A DNA stretch of 64,000 bases, taken from assembly GCA_964575845.1 (NCBI GenBank), contig CAZNSX010000003.1:186001-250000 (forward strand), in the 5' to 3' direction. Shown one piece after another: positions 25,927-36,063 of the stretch. Source of the DNA: CAZNSX01 sp964575845 (GTDB lineage Bacteria > UBA8248 > CAZNSX01). The notes beneath the pieces were generated by a model. That model had not been told where the DNA came from. It did not search any database and worked only from the letters and a program-made list of their open reading frames with translations. The stretch's first letter is position 1; every line of letters begins with the position of its first letter. The position numbers and the translations under genes are program-made.

Positions 25927-28900
25927 CGGACGGTCTCTAAAAGACTCAAGATTCCCCGTATGGGGATCCGTACCCAGTAGGGGCGGTTATTGAGCTCGTA
26001 TCCAAGCTCATAGACCGCCTTCTCCAGCAGGTAGCATTCCAGCAGAAAGCCGAGCTCCTCTCGGTCCAGGGGAAGGAGGCTCGCCCCGTCAACCACTTTG
26101 AGATAGGGCTTCAAGAAGGAAGCGCCGGCCCACTGGTACCAGAACTCCGCCCAAGGCTCCAAGACGGCGGCATCCTCGGGGCGGAGCGCGCCGCTTGGCT
26201 CTTTGCCCGAGAGCGGAGCGTGGGCGGCGTAGTGGAAGGAGCGGAGCATGCCGGCCACGTCCCGGAGGGGGCAACGCTTCTGCCTCCGCTCGCTGAGGGA
26301 GCGGGCGGGCTCTCCCTCGAAATCGATGACCACGAAGTCCTTGCCCGTGTAAAGCACCTGCCCCAGATGGAAGTCGCCGTGAGTGCGAATCAGCTTGGCC
26401 GCGATCTTGCGGTCGCGCAAGTTCTGGAAACGTCTCAGTATCTCCTCCTCACGCCCGAGGATCTCCCGCACCCCTTCACGCTGCTGCTCTGGAATTCCAT
26501 CGAGAGCGTCCCGGAAAAGCTGGAAGGTCTGCCGGGTGAGATTGCGCATGGATTGGTAGAGGGAGCGCTGGTACAGCGTTGTGAAGGGCTCCGGAGCGAA
26601 GTTAGGGTCTTCCGAATGCCAAGCCAGAGCCATGTGTAGCTCTCCGGTCCTCTGGCCCAGGAGCCGGGCGAGCTCCAGGTAGCGGCCGATCATGTCGACC
26701 GCCAGGGATTGGGTTTCCCCATCCACAAGGTCTAAGATGGCTTCGCGAGGGGGAAGGGAGATCTTTTTCTCTTGCCTCTCCCGCGTGAGAGCGCGCTCGA
26801 AGAAGCGCCCCACCTCATCGAGCGTATACTGCCAGGCGTCTCCCTGGTTCGGCACATAGCCTTGCAAAATGCCGAGAGACCTCACCTCGCCCCGACCCCT
26901 TCGGTACTCGAGATAGCCTGCCATCGGGGCTATGTTTTGGAAAGCAGTCCTCTCGCTCAGAAACCTGGTGATTTCCACATCGGGGTTCACGCCTTCCTCG
27001 ACGCGCCGAAAGATCTTCAGGATAAACCTGTCCCCATAGGCGATAGAGCTGTTGCTTTGCTCCCCGCCCATAAGCCTGGCTTCCAGGGGGGCAAGCTCCT
27101 CGCCCGGAGTGCGGAACAGGATGGGAGAGGGTGAGGCCCAGAGCTCTCCGGAACTTCCCTTTAGACGCCGGCGGCGCCACATCAGAAACAACAGGGCCCG
27201 GCAGATGCCCTTCTCCTCCAGGGCATCGTAGAGGAGGCCTTCGGTCTCCTCCTCTCTTCCCTTCGCCTTGAGATAGGCGACGGCCGACAGCGGGGACTTC
27301 TCTTTCACCTCCTTCGCCCTATCACCCGACGCAAACGTGAGAGGGAGGACGTACGTCTCGGGGTCCCCCTGCGCGTACTCGACCCGGACCAGGGAGAGAT
27401 AGGCCGGCGAGGAAGCGTAGGGAATGGAGAAGTTGTCGAGAATGCTCACCCCTCGGATCTGACGCGCCTTACCACCGAACCACCGGCGCTTCTGCAGGTG
27501 GCGCGGAAGCACCTTCTCCAGGTGCACCTTTGCCTTGCCCTGAAGCACAACATCCCAGTTGCCTCTCACCGCAATAGCGGGAAGTTCATCTTTCGGAGCG
27601 GCCGCAGCAACCGCGGGGACGACCGCCTCGACCAGGATGAACCAGTGGAAGGAATGGGGGCTCAGGGTGATGAAATAAGGCCGCTCGCCGATGGGTGGAA
27701 ATCTCGTTCGGCCGAAGAGCTCAATCGGGACTCTGCCCTTAAAGGCGGAAAGGTCCAGCTCCACGTACTGGGCGAAGCGGGAGAGGTTGGCGACGACGAA
27801 AATTAGCTCGCCCTCGTACATGCGGATGAAGGCGAAGACCTTCCGGTTATGCGGATGCAGAAGCTCGATGCTTCCCCGCCCGAACGCCTTGAACTGCTTC
27901 CGGAGGGCGATGAGGCGCTTCATCCACCAAAGCAGAGAATGAGGGTTATTCTGCTGGACCTCAACGTTGAGTGGCTCGTAGTGGTACTCTGGGTCCACGA
28001 CGACCGGCAGGATAAGCCGCTGGGGGTTGGCCCGCGAGAACCCGGCGTTCCGGTCTCCGCTCCATTGCATCGGGGTGCGGACGCCGTTTCGGTCACCGAG
28101 GTAAAAATTGTCCCCCATTCCGATCTCGTCGCCGTAATAAACTATCGGGGTGCCCGGCAAAGAGAAGAGCAGGCTGTTCATGAACTCGACCTTCCTTCGG
28201 TCATTCCCCAGCAGAGGTGCCAGGCGGCGGCGGATGCCCAGGTTGACCCGCGCCTGCGGGTCGTGGGCGTATGCCCGGTACATATAATCCCGCTCCTCGT
28301 CCGTTACCATCTCCAGGGTCAGCTCGTCGTGGTTCCGCAGGAAGAGAGCCCACTGGCAGCCATCAGGAATCCCGGGCGTCTGGTCGAGTATGTCGATGAT
28401 GGGATAGCGGTCCTCCATCTCCAACGCCATAAACATCCGCGGCATTACGGGGAAGTTAAAAGCCATGTGGCACTCGTCACCCGCACCGAAATATGCCACG
28501 GCGTCCTCTGGCCATTGATTGGCTTCCCCGAGCAACATGCGGCTCTCAAACTTCCTGTCCACGTAACGCCTGAGTTCCTTCAGGAAAGCATGGGTCTCCG
28601 GAAGGTTCTCACAGTTCGTGCCCTCCCGCTCATAGAGGTAGGGCACGGCGTCCAGGCGCAGACCGTCCACGCCGAGGTCCAGCCAGAAGTCCATCACCTG
28701 AATGAGCGCCCTGCGGACCTCGGGATTGTCAAAGTTCAGGTCGGGCTGGTGGGAGTAGAACCGGTGCCAGTAGTAGGCCTTCGCGACCGGGTCCCACGAC
28801 CAGTTGGAGGGCTCGAAGTCCTTGAAAATTATGCGGGTTTCGCTGTACTTATCCGGCGTCTCACTCCAGACGTAAAAGTCTCGGTGGCGGCTACCGGCGG

Positions 28901-29276
28901 CAGCCCGCCTGGCCCGCTGGAACCACGGGTGCTGGTCGGAGGTGTGATTGATGACGAGCTCGGTGACTACGCGAATACCCCGCCGATGCGCCTCCCGCAT
29001 AAAGTGCCTGAAGTCGCTCAAGGTCCCGCAATCAGGATGGATGTCGATGTAGTCCGAGATGTCATAGCCACCGTCCTTCAGGGGGGAGGGATAGAATGGA
29101 AGGAGCCAGATCGTATTGATACCGAGGTCCTCCAGGTAGTCGAGCTTCTCCGTCAGGCCCCTTAGGTCCCCGATGCCGTCGCCGTCGCTGTCGTAAAATG
29201 AACGGACCCGCACCTCGTAGATGATGGCATCCTTATACCAGAGCGGGTCGCCTCCCAACGTCCCCTTTTCCCTCAT
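25923..29276 (-). CDS. treS: Trehalose synthase fused to maltokinase
   Basis: A 1117-residue two-enzyme fusion. Residues 1 to about 560 are TreS (GH13): GGYDISDYIDIHPDCG, the nucleophile Asp in GLRLDAVPYL (about 204), Glu in LLGEANQWPE (about 245), FLRNHDELTLEM and MGDNFYLGDRNGVRTPMQWS. It interconverts trehalose and maltose. Residues from about 590 form a maltokinase (Pep2/Mak) with RWFGGKARQI, GDRFILKIFRR and the kinase catalytic HGDFHLGQ (about 966) and IDFEGEPAR (about 985), which phosphorylates maltose to maltose-1-phosphate with ATP. The fusion channels trehalose toward GlgE. The ATG overlaps the glgE stop as ATGA, and the stop overlaps glgB. TreS-Mak fusions are known in other phyla. 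Confidence 0.95.
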   Translation of the reverse strand: MREKGTLGGDPLWYKDAIIYEVRVRSFYDSDGDGIGDLRGLTEKLDYLEDLGINTIWLLPFYPSPLKDGGYDISDYIDIHPDCGTLSDFRHFMREAHRRGIRVVTELVINHTSDQHPWFQRARRAAAGSRHRDFYVWSETPDKYSETRIIFKDFEPSNWSWDPVAKAYYWHRFYSHQPDLNFDNPEVRRALIQVMDFWLDLGVDGLRLDAVPYLYEREGTNCENLPETHAFLKELRRYVDRKFESRMLLGEANQWPEDAVAYFGAGDECHMAFNFPVMPRMFMALEMEDRYPIIDILDQTPGIPDGCQWALFLRNHDELTLEMVTDEERDYMYRAYAHDPQARVNLGIRRRLAPLLGNDRRKVEFMNSLLFSLPGTPIVYYGDEIGMGDNFYLGDRNGVRTPMQWSGDRNAGFSRANPQRLILPVVVDPEYHYEPLNVEVQQNNPHSLLWWMKRLIALRKQFKAFGRGSIELLHPHNRKVFAFIRMYEGELIFVVANLSRFAQYVELDLSAFKGRVPIELFGRTRFPPIGERPYFITLSPHSFHWFILVEAVVPAVAAAAPKDELPAIAVRGNWDVVLQGKAKVHLEKVLPRHLQKRRWFGGKARQIRGVSILDNFSIPYASSPAYLSLVRVEYAQGDPETYVLPLTFASGDRAKEVKEKSPLSAVAYLKAKGREEETEGLLYDALEEKGICRALLFLMWRRRRLKGSSGELWASPSPILFRTPGEELAPLEARLMGGEQSNSSIAYGDRFILKIFRRVEEGVNPDVEITRFLSERTAFQNIAPMAGYLEYRRGRGEVRSLGILQGYVPNQGDAWQYTLDEVGRFFERALTRERQEKKISLPPREAILDLVDGETQSLAVDMIGRYLELARLLGQRTGELHMALAWHSEDPNFAPEPFTTLYQRSLYQSMRNLTRQTFQLFRDALDGIPEQQREGVREILGREEEILRRFQNLRDRKIAAKLIRTHGDFHLGQVLYTGKDFVVIDFEGEPARSLSERRQKRCPLRDVAGMLRSFHYAAHAPLSGKEPSGALRPEDAAVLEPWAEFWYQWAGASFLKPYLKVVDGASLLPLDREELGFLLECYLLEKAVYELGYELNNRPYWVRIPIRGILSLLETVR

Positions 29277-31228
29277 TCGAAGCGCCTCTCCACACGTAGA
29301 ATGTGGGCGGACTCAACTTCCGGGTCTAGGCGGACATAATTCTGATGCGACCATGTATAACGCGCGCCGGTGAGCAGGTCGCACACCTCATAGCTTTCCC
29401 CCGGCGCGACTCCTATCTCCTCCAGCGGCACCAAGGCGGTGCAGTGGTGAGGATGGAAGGGGTCCAGGTTCACGGCGACCAGGACCACGTTCGACTTATC
29501 GGGAGTTGCTTTACCGTAGAACAATATCTCATCATTGTCTGTCGAGAAGAAGCGCATGTTGGTCAGGTGATGAAGGGCGGGGTTCTCGCGCCGGATACTG
29601 TTCACCCGTGCTATGAACTCCTTGATGTTTCCAGGCTTATCCCAATCCCGGACTTTGACCTCGTATTTTTCGGAGTTGAGGTACTCCTCGCTGCCTTCCT
29701 GGCGGGGGGTATTTTCCAAAAGCTCGAACCCGCTGTAAATGCCGTAGGAAGGGGACAGGGTGGCGGCGAGCAAAAGGCGAACTTTGAATGCCGGGCGGCC
29801 ACCCTTTTGCAAATACTCCGTCAGAATGTCCGGGGTGTTCGTGAAGAAGTTCGGCATGTAGTAATCCTGCATGCCGGATTGAGTGAGCTCGGTGAGATAC
29901 TCGGTCAGCTCCTGCTTGGTGTTCCGCCACGTGAAGTATGTGTAGGACTGCGTGAATCCGAGCTTGGCCAGGGTCTGCATCATCCTGGGGCGAGTGAAGG
30001 CCTCGGAGAGAAACATCGTATCAGGATATTGTTCTCGGATTTTGGCGATGACCCACTCCCAGAAAGCGAGAGGCTTCGTGTGCGGGTTATCGACCCGAAA
30101 GATCTTCACGCCGTGCTCAATCCAGAAAAGCAGCGCCCGATAGAGCTCCTCCCAAAGGGCTTTCCGATCAGGGGAATCGAAGTTTATTGGATAAATGTCT
30201 TCATATTTTTTGGGTGGGTTTTCTGCAAACTTGATGCTCCCGTCGGGGCGCCTGTAGAACCACTCGGGATGCTCTTTCGCCCAGGGATGGTCGGGCGAGG
30301 CCTGGATGGCGAAATCGAGCGCAACCTCCATGCCGAGTTCATTAGCTGCCTTCACGAAGTGCTCGAAGTCCTCGATCGTCCCGAGGGAGGGCTCGACGGC
30401 GGTGTGCCCGCCCACCTCACTGCCGATGGCCCAGGGGCTGCCCGGATCATCCGGCCCGGCCCAAAGGGTGTTGTTCCGCCCTTTCCGATTCGTCTTTCCG
30501 ACGGGATGGATAGGAGTGAGGTAGACCACATCAAATCCCATGTCGCGGATGTCGCGCAGCCTGCGTTCGGCGTCGCTGAAGGTTCCGCTCTTTCCCGGCT
30601 CCGTCCCCTGCGAGCGGATGAACATCTCGTACCAGGCCCCGAACCGTGCCAGCAGCGGCACAACAGTGACCTGAAGCTTCGGCGAATATTGGACGACGTC
30701 GAGCCGAGGCTGCAACTGAGCCATGATGTCAGAAAGCTCCTCAGAGGAGGCTATCTCGTACGCCCTCTGAGGGTCCTCCACCTCCGAGCGGAGCCTCTTG
30801 AGGAAGTTTTCGAGAGCAGTCTTGTCCTCCCCGGATGCCCCTTTTTCAACTTCGCCGATGAGGTCCAGGCCTTCGAGAACCTCGCTCTTCACGTCCGAGT
30901 ACCCTGCATCCACCCTCTTCTTGAGGTCCGCAAGCCATGAGGCGAACCTATCTGTCCAGGCCTCGACGGTGAATACGTAGTTCGTCACCTCCTCGAGTGG
31001 GAATTCACCGCGCCATAGGTCCAGACCGGGATTGACGAGCTTCATCGGAGCCTCTGAGAAGCGCTTCTTACGCTTACGGCGCCATTTAAGGTTCGCCCTT
31101 ACGAGCTCGTGGCCGTCCCTGAAAATGGCCGCCTCGACCACGCAGGGCTCGCCAACCACTCGCTTCACCGGATAACGCCCATTGTCGACACACGGTTTCA
31201 CCGACTCGATCAGTATGTGCCGTTCCAT
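29273..31228 (-). CDS. glgE: Alpha-1,4-glucan:maltose-1-phosphate maltosyltransferase
   Basis: About 651 residues from the ATG at 31228 (MERHILIESV), preceded by GGGGGG; the frame is open from another ATG at 31300 without conserved sequence. The GlgE-type N-terminal beta domain and helical insert (about 85-180) are followed by KLQVTVVPLLARFGAWYEMF, RFGAWYE being a GlgE hallmark, then GKTNRKGRNNTL, the nucleophile Asp in KIFRVDNPHTKP (about 375) and the acid Glu in LSEAFTRP (about 404). It extends alpha-1,4-glucan with maltosyl units from maltose-1-phosphate, releasing phosphate. It sits between malQ (133 bp away) and treS (ATGA overlap). Confidence 0.95.
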   Translation of the reverse strand: MERHILIESVKPCVDNGRYPVKRVVGEPCVVEAAIFRDGHELVRANLKWRRKRKKRFSEAPMKLVNPGLDLWRGEFPLEEVTNYVFTVEAWTDRFASWLADLKKRVDAGYSDVKSEVLEGLDLIGEVEKGASGEDKTALENFLKRLRSEVEDPQRAYEIASSEELSDIMAQLQPRLDVVQYSPKLQVTVVPLLARFGAWYEMFIRSQGTEPGKSGTFSDAERRLRDIRDMGFDVVYLTPIHPVGKTNRKGRNNTLWAGPDDPGSPWAIGSEVGGHTAVEPSLGTIEDFEHFVKAANELGMEVALDFAIQASPDHPWAKEHPEWFYRRPDGSIKFAENPPKKYEDIYPINFDSPDRKALWEELYRALLFWIEHGVKIFRVDNPHTKPLAFWEWVIAKIREQYPDTMFLSEAFTRPRMMQTLAKLGFTQSYTYFTWRNTKQELTEYLTELTQSGMQDYYMPNFFTNTPDILTEYLQKGGRPAFKVRLLLAATLSPSYGIYSGFELLENTPRQEGSEEYLNSEKYEVKVRDWDKPGNIKEFIARVNSIRRENPALHHLTNMRFFSTDNDEILFYGKATPDKSNVVLVAVNLDPFHPHHCTALVPLEEIGVAPGESYEVCDLLTGARYTWSHQNYVRLDPEVESAHILRVERRFE

Positions 31229-31361
31229 CGAAGCCCCCGATCTTGGTATACCCCGTGATTGGTTCGAATCAGGGAGGCGCGGAACCCACTTGGCCGCCAT
31301 TAAAAGAAAAACCGGGCGAGAAGCTATTCTTGGGGTGGCCCTCTATGCCACTAATCGAAAG

Positions 31362-32900
31362 TCAGCGACCGTAATTCTTAACGATGCCCAAAAGGCGCTC
31401 ACCGTGTTCCCTCTTCAGTGCTCCCTCGACCAGGCGCCAGACCCAATTGCCCCTCTTCCTTCCGGGGTGGTTCATGCGAGCCTCGGCTCCCAGTCCTATA
31501 ACATCCTGCATGGGTATGATAACAACATTCGCGGCCGATGACAAGGCGAGGCGAATCATATCCCAGTTGACCTCACGACCATCGCTACCCGAGTAACGAA
31601 GGGCGAAGGCGTGCTCCTTCTGGATCTCCTCCTTCGAGCGAGTGCTGGATTTGGACCCCTTGTCGGTGAACCAGCCGATGATGGTGTCATTGTCATGCGT
31701 TCCGGTGTACGCTACGCAGTGCCGAGGGTAGTTGTGAGGCTGATAGCTCTCGGCCTCCGGGTCGTTTCCGAAGGCGAATTGAAGTACACGGATTCCTGGA
31801 AAACCGAACCTGTCTCTGAGCGCTTTGACCTCCGGTGTCACCACTCCCAGGTCTTCGGCTATGAGTTCTACGGGACCGACAGATTCCAGCAGTTTCTCAA
31901 AAAAAGCGTCTTTCGGCCCAGCGACCCAGCGGCCCTTTGTCGCCGTCTTCTGCCGGGCCGGAATCTCCCAGTAGCGCTCAAAGCCAATGAAATGGTCGAG
32001 GCGGATGGCGTCGAACCGGTCGAAGTTGGCACGGAATCGGGCTATCCACCAGTCGTATCCCCGCTCGCGGAGAACATCCCAGCGGTAAAGGGGATTTCCC
32101 CAGAGCTGGCCGGTCTTGCTGAAATAGTCCGGTGGAACTCCCGCAACAAAAGTCGGCTTTCCCCTTGAGTCCAGCCAGAAAAGCTCTTGGTTGGCCCACA
32201 CATCTGCGCTTTCCTGGGAGACGTAGATGGGGAGGTCCCCGATGAGGCCCACCCCTCGCTCCAGGCAGTATTGCCTGAGCTCCGACCACTGAGAGGAAAA
32301 CAAATACTGGAGGAATTGATAAAAGCGTATTTGCTTGCGGAGCTTATCTCTGGCGCAGGCAATAGCGGCGGGCTTTCGCCGCCTAAGCTCCGCCTCCCAG
32401 CTGAGCCATGAGGCCCCACGCCGATGCGACTTGAGCGCGCTGAAAAGCGCGTAATCCGAGAGCCAGACTTCATTTTCACCGCAAAACGATTCAAACTCTC
32501 CCTGCTCTTCCGGGTCGTTTCGCCTCCGGAAAGCCTGATAGGCTTTTATGAGGCGTGGCTGCTTGAAGCGCGTTACCGCGCCGTAGTTCACGCGGACAGG
32601 CGATAGGTCCTTCGTCGGCCGTAGGTCCTTTTTCCCCAAGAGACCTTTTTCAGCGAGCTTTTCCAGGCTGAGGAGCAGAGGGCTTCCCGCGAAGGCCGAA
32701 GAGGCCTCATAGGGGGAGTTATTCGCGCCCGGTGGCCCGATCGGAAGCATCTGCCACCAGCTCTGCCCGCTCGAAGCGAGAAAGTCCGCAAAACGGTATG
32801 CGGCGGCCCCCAGGTCTCCGATACCGTGGGGTCCCGGGAGCGAAGTGGGGTGGAGGAGGATGCCGCTCGACCTCCTGCGGAGCGTCAATCTTTCTCTCAT
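31362..32900 (-). CDS. malQ: 4-alpha-glucanotransferase (amylomaltase)
   Basis: 512 residues, GH77. The N-terminal RSSGILLHPTSLPGPHGIGDLG, WWQMLPIGPPGANNSPY, the nucleophile Asp in AIRLDHFIGFERYWEIP (about 297), the acid Glu in VELIAEDLGVVTPEV and the final TGTHDNDTIIGW are all amylomaltase blocks. It transfers glucan segments between oligosaccharides and can lengthen short chains left by TreZ or GlgX. The ATG overlaps the treY stop as ATGA (32897-32900). A nearly perfect family length supports the start. Confidence 0.95.
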   Translation of the reverse strand: MRERLTLRRRSSGILLHPTSLPGPHGIGDLGAAAYRFADFLASSGQSWWQMLPIGPPGANNSPYEASSAFAGSPLLLSLEKLAEKGLLGKKDLRPTKDLSPVRVNYGAVTRFKQPRLIKAYQAFRRRNDPEEQGEFESFCGENEVWLSDYALFSALKSHRRGASWLSWEAELRRRKPAAIACARDKLRKQIRFYQFLQYLFSSQWSELRQYCLERGVGLIGDLPIYVSQESADVWANQELFWLDSRGKPTFVAGVPPDYFSKTGQLWGNPLYRWDVLRERGYDWWIARFRANFDRFDAIRLDHFIGFERYWEIPARQKTATKGRWVAGPKDAFFEKLLESVGPVELIAEDLGVVTPEVKALRDRFGFPGIRVLQFAFGNDPEAESYQPHNYPRHCVAYTGTHDNDTIIGWFTDKGSKSSTRSKEEIQKEHAFALRYSGSDGREVNWDMIRLALSSAANVVIIPMQDVIGLGAEARMNHPGRKRGNWVWRLVEGALKREHGERLLGIVKNYGR

Positions 32901-35866
32901 GATACGCGCTCAAGGAGGGCCACGGGAAAAGAGGAAAAAACCTCGGCCACAGGCAATTTCCAGTTGCGGTTGCCCCCTGGCGCAGTCCATCTCCGGCCGG
33001 TGAATACATCGCGGTACTCGCCCCAGGCAAGCTCCCCTTTCACCGAAACCAGCGTCTCGCCCCAAATTTCCCTGCCGAGGGGAAGTCGCTCGATGGCTCG
33101 CAGCCGGAGGAAAAAACGCCCGGCTGCGACAATAGCCGCATCTTTACCCGATGCGCGCGCAAAGGTGCATACGTGATCCGCCACCCTACCCCGGACGCTC
33201 AGGGGAAGATAGCTTCCCTTCGAGAAGAGCTCCGCGTGCGCCCTGCGAAATCTCAGTGCGCGGGATGTGATGTATAGTTTAGCCCTACCGTCCTCCGGGC
33301 GTTGCATGAACTCCCCGGTGAGGAGGGGCAGCTCTTCTTCGTTTCTTGTCCGCAGCGAGGCTAGGTCCGACTCCAGTCGTGAGAAATCCACAGGTCGCCG
33401 ATTGTCGGGGTCCACCAGGGTGAAATTCAAAGTCTCGCTGCCCTGGTAAAAGTCCGGAACTCCGGGTGATGCGACCTTTATAAGGGTCTGGGAGAGCGAG
33501 TTGAAGATCCCTGCCCTAGCCACTGGAGCCAGAAACGCCTTGATATCTTCCAAGAATCTGTTTCCCGGCGTTCGCTTCAACAGAGCGTCGACGAAGCACC
33601 TCACGGCCCCCTCGTAGCGCTCATCGGGGTCAATCCAACTCGTGTGGACTTTCGCTTCCCGCAGGGCCTTTACCATGTAGTCCTGGATTCTCCGCACAAA
33701 CTCCCGATGGGCACTGGCATCCAAAGAGCCCAGCGGCCAGGCACCGACCAAGGTCTGATAGATATGGTACTCCTCGTTGGCGTCTGGCGCTTCCACTCCA
33801 TTCAGGCGGCTTTTTAGCGCCCGGTTGACCTTCCGCCAATGATGGATCGCACTTTCCCATTCCTGGGGAATTTCTGAGAGCGCGTTGATCCGGGCCCGCA
33901 CGTCCTCGCTGCGCTTGGTGTCGTGGGTGGAGGTGGCCGATAGACCACGGGGCCAGCTCTTCACCCGCTCCTGGTTCTTCTGGTGGAAGCGAGCCAAAGA
34001 GATGCCGAAGGAATCCGGCTCGCCGCCGACTTCGTTAAGGGACGCGAGGGGATAGAAGCGGTAGAGGGCCGTGTCTTCGAATCCCTTGGCCATAGTGGGG
34101 GCGGTCAGTTGTTGAAAGCGCATCACGAAGGCGCGCCGCTCTTTGCGGCTGACCTTTTCTGCAGATTGCAAGAGCACCGATCGGATGAAGCGGAAAAGGT
34201 ATGGAGGTATGTCAGGGTTGCGGCGGCGGGCGGAGCTGAGGGCAGCCTCGATGGTTTCCCGGTCCTGGCCTGAAATCGGACCGCGTTCTCTTACGTAGGT
34301 TCGATAAACAGGAAAGCACGCGATCACTCCGGCAAGAGCTCCCTCGATATCGGCAAATGCGAAATTGTTCCGCCGCCCTGCGGCCTTCAGAGTCCCCATC
34401 AGCATATGCGCGAGGCGCCTGAGTTCGCTCTCCATGGAATCCTTGAGTATTCGGGTCTTACTCTCATGAACGACGTCGCTAAAATCGAAGGTCCGCCCGA
34501 CGAATCGCCCATATAAAGTACGAAAAGCCCGCCCGTTGGAGGAATCCACGAATATGCCGTTCAGAAGGTTCAGAAAATCGTAGCCGGTTGTGCCATAGAC
34601 CGGCCAATCCTGCGGCAATTTTTCATCTCGGCTCAGAATCTTTTCGACCACAACGTAAAAGGGCAAACCGGCTTGAGCGAGGGTCCGATGAGGAGACCTC
34701 AGCGTCAAGGCTTCAAGACATCCACGCTGGAGGTCTCGCAGGTACTTCTTCGGGTCGAAGAGGCCGTCCACGTGGTCAACCCTAAGGCCGCTCACCCAGC
34801 CCTTCCGGATGAACCTAAAGACTAAGCCGTGGATAGCGGAAAATGCTTGGGGGTCTTCCACGCGGATGGCTGCGAGCTCATGGATGTCGAAAAATCTTCG
34901 GTAATTTATTTTCTCAGCCGCATCCCGCCAAGAGCCCAGGCAATAGGGCTGCTTCGCCAACAGAGCCCCCAGAGCCCCCATGCCGTGGGGGCTCCTTTTT
35001 TCCCTCTGGATCCGATTCAGCATCCGGGTGATGGTGTGCGCCACCTCTGGGCTTTCCTGTGTCAATCGGGAGAGCCGCCCTTTGATTTCTCGGGCCTGAC
35101 GCCGGCGCTCCTCCGCTTTTCGGGGACCGCGATCCGTGTATTCCGGCAGGTCATCCAAGAGCGAAATAATTTTTTTCAGTAAAAGAACGTGCCGGTGGGA
35201 GTGGTCAAGCCGCCTTGCCAGCGATTCAGCCGCCGGCTCCAAAATTGTGCGCCAGGATTTAGGCTCAAGCGGAAGGCGGGAATCAAAATAGCGCGCCCAG
35301 AAGGCGCCCTCCTCGAAGGAGATTTGAATCTCTCCATTCTCCAAAACTTCCCCGATGGGAGCGCCAAGGATGGGGAGAAGGATTCGGTTGCGGAGGTCGG
35401 CATGCGTGGGTTCCCATTCGATGTCGAAGAACTTTGCGTAGAGCGAGGAGGGGCCGTTCTCTAAAACGTCCCTCCACCAGGAGTTGTCGCCATCGGCCAC
35501 CCACATGTGGTTTGGCACGATGTCCATCAGGATGCCCATTTTACGTTTTCTGAGGCTCTGGGCCCAACGCTGGAGTGCCTTCTCGGTTCCTATTTCCGGG
35601 TTGATGACGGAGTGGTCTACCACATCGTATCCGTGGAGGCTTCCAGGACGAGCGGCAAAAAAGGGGGAACTGTAACAGTCCGTTATCCCCAAATCATCAA
35701 GGTAATCGACCAAATCAATGACATCTTTGAAGGAAAAGCTTCGATTGAGCTGAATGCGGTAGGTGGACACCGGGATTCGGAGCTCGTATCCGGGCACACG
35801 CGCACGCTTATCGTAATTTCTTTCCTGAAGGATCATCTCGGTTTCAGAACGGTATCTGGCTGCCAT
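32897..35866 (-). CDS. treY: Malto-oligosyltrehalose synthase
   Basis: About 989 residues from the ATG at 35866; the frame stays open up to 36196, inside glgX, and other candidate starts are ATG 35971 and 35836. None has a clear ribosome site, so the start is uncertain. IPVSTYRIQLNRSFSF, DIVPNHMWVADGDNSWW, the nucleophile region GLRVDHVDGLFDPKKYL (about 359), VVEKILSRDEKLP, YGTTGYDFLN and MAKGFEDTALYRF...ATSTHDTKRSEDVRARI are diagnostic TreY motifs. It turns the reducing end of maltodextrin into a trehalose-type link for TreZ. It is longer than many TreY proteins because of an insert of about 130 residues rich in Arg between about 200 and 330. Confidence 0.93.
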   Translation of the reverse strand: MAARYRSETEMILQERNYDKRARVPGYELRIPVSTYRIQLNRSFSFKDVIDLVDYLDDLGITDCYSSPFFAARPGSLHGYDVVDHSVINPEIGTEKALQRWAQSLRKRKMGILMDIVPNHMWVADGDNSWWRDVLENGPSSLYAKFFDIEWEPTHADLRNRILLPILGAPIGEVLENGEIQISFEEGAFWARYFDSRLPLEPKSWRTILEPAAESLARRLDHSHRHVLLLKKIISLLDDLPEYTDRGPRKAEERRRQAREIKGRLSRLTQESPEVAHTITRMLNRIQREKRSPHGMGALGALLAKQPYCLGSWRDAAEKINYRRFFDIHELAAIRVEDPQAFSAIHGLVFRFIRKGWVSGLRVDHVDGLFDPKKYLRDLQRGCLEALTLRSPHRTLAQAGLPFYVVVEKILSRDEKLPQDWPVYGTTGYDFLNLLNGIFVDSSNGRAFRTLYGRFVGRTFDFSDVVHESKTRILKDSMESELRRLAHMLMGTLKAAGRRNNFAFADIEGALAGVIACFPVYRTYVRERGPISGQDRETIEAALSSARRRNPDIPPYLFRFIRSVLLQSAEKVSRKERRAFVMRFQQLTAPTMAKGFEDTALYRFYPLASLNEVGGEPDSFGISLARFHQKNQERVKSWPRGLSATSTHDTKRSEDVRARINALSEIPQEWESAIHHWRKVNRALKSRLNGVEAPDANEEYHIYQTLVGAWPLGSLDASAHREFVRRIQDYMVKALREAKVHTSWIDPDERYEGAVRCFVDALLKRTPGNRFLEDIKAFLAPVARAGIFNSLSQTLIKVASPGVPDFYQGSETLNFTLVDPDNRRPVDFSRLESDLASLRTRNEEELPLLTGEFMQRPEDGRAKLYITSRALRFRRAHAELFSKGSYLPLSVRGRVADHVCTFARASGKDAAIVAAGRFFLRLRAIERLPLGREIWGETLVSVKGELAWGEYRDVFTGRRWTAPGGNRNWKLPVAEVFSSFPVALLERVS

Positions 35867-36063
35867 GAGGCGATTTCTTACTGCGTTCAAGGGTATTTTG
35901 GGACTCACTTCGCATCGCTTGATCCGGGCGGGCAATAAAGGGGGGGGTGGAGTCGCGTCCTGGTCTGCCATTCCCGAACCACCGGATGGGTCATCGCCAG
36001 GATACGATGAAAATCGAACGAAAAAGCTCGCTTCGACGCTAGAAAGATTTCGCTTCCCTTCGC

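Noticed and set aside
27849..29165. A 438-codon + strand open frame opposite treS
   Set aside because: It is the mirror of a gene with clear catalytic motifs on the other strand; its composition (Val/His/Arg-rich) shows no domain, and long antisense frames are common in GC-rich DNA.
29345..30940. A 531-codon + strand open frame opposite glgE
   Set aside because: Same reason: glgE has full active-site motifs on the - strand, and the antisense frame has no ribosome site or recognisable domain.
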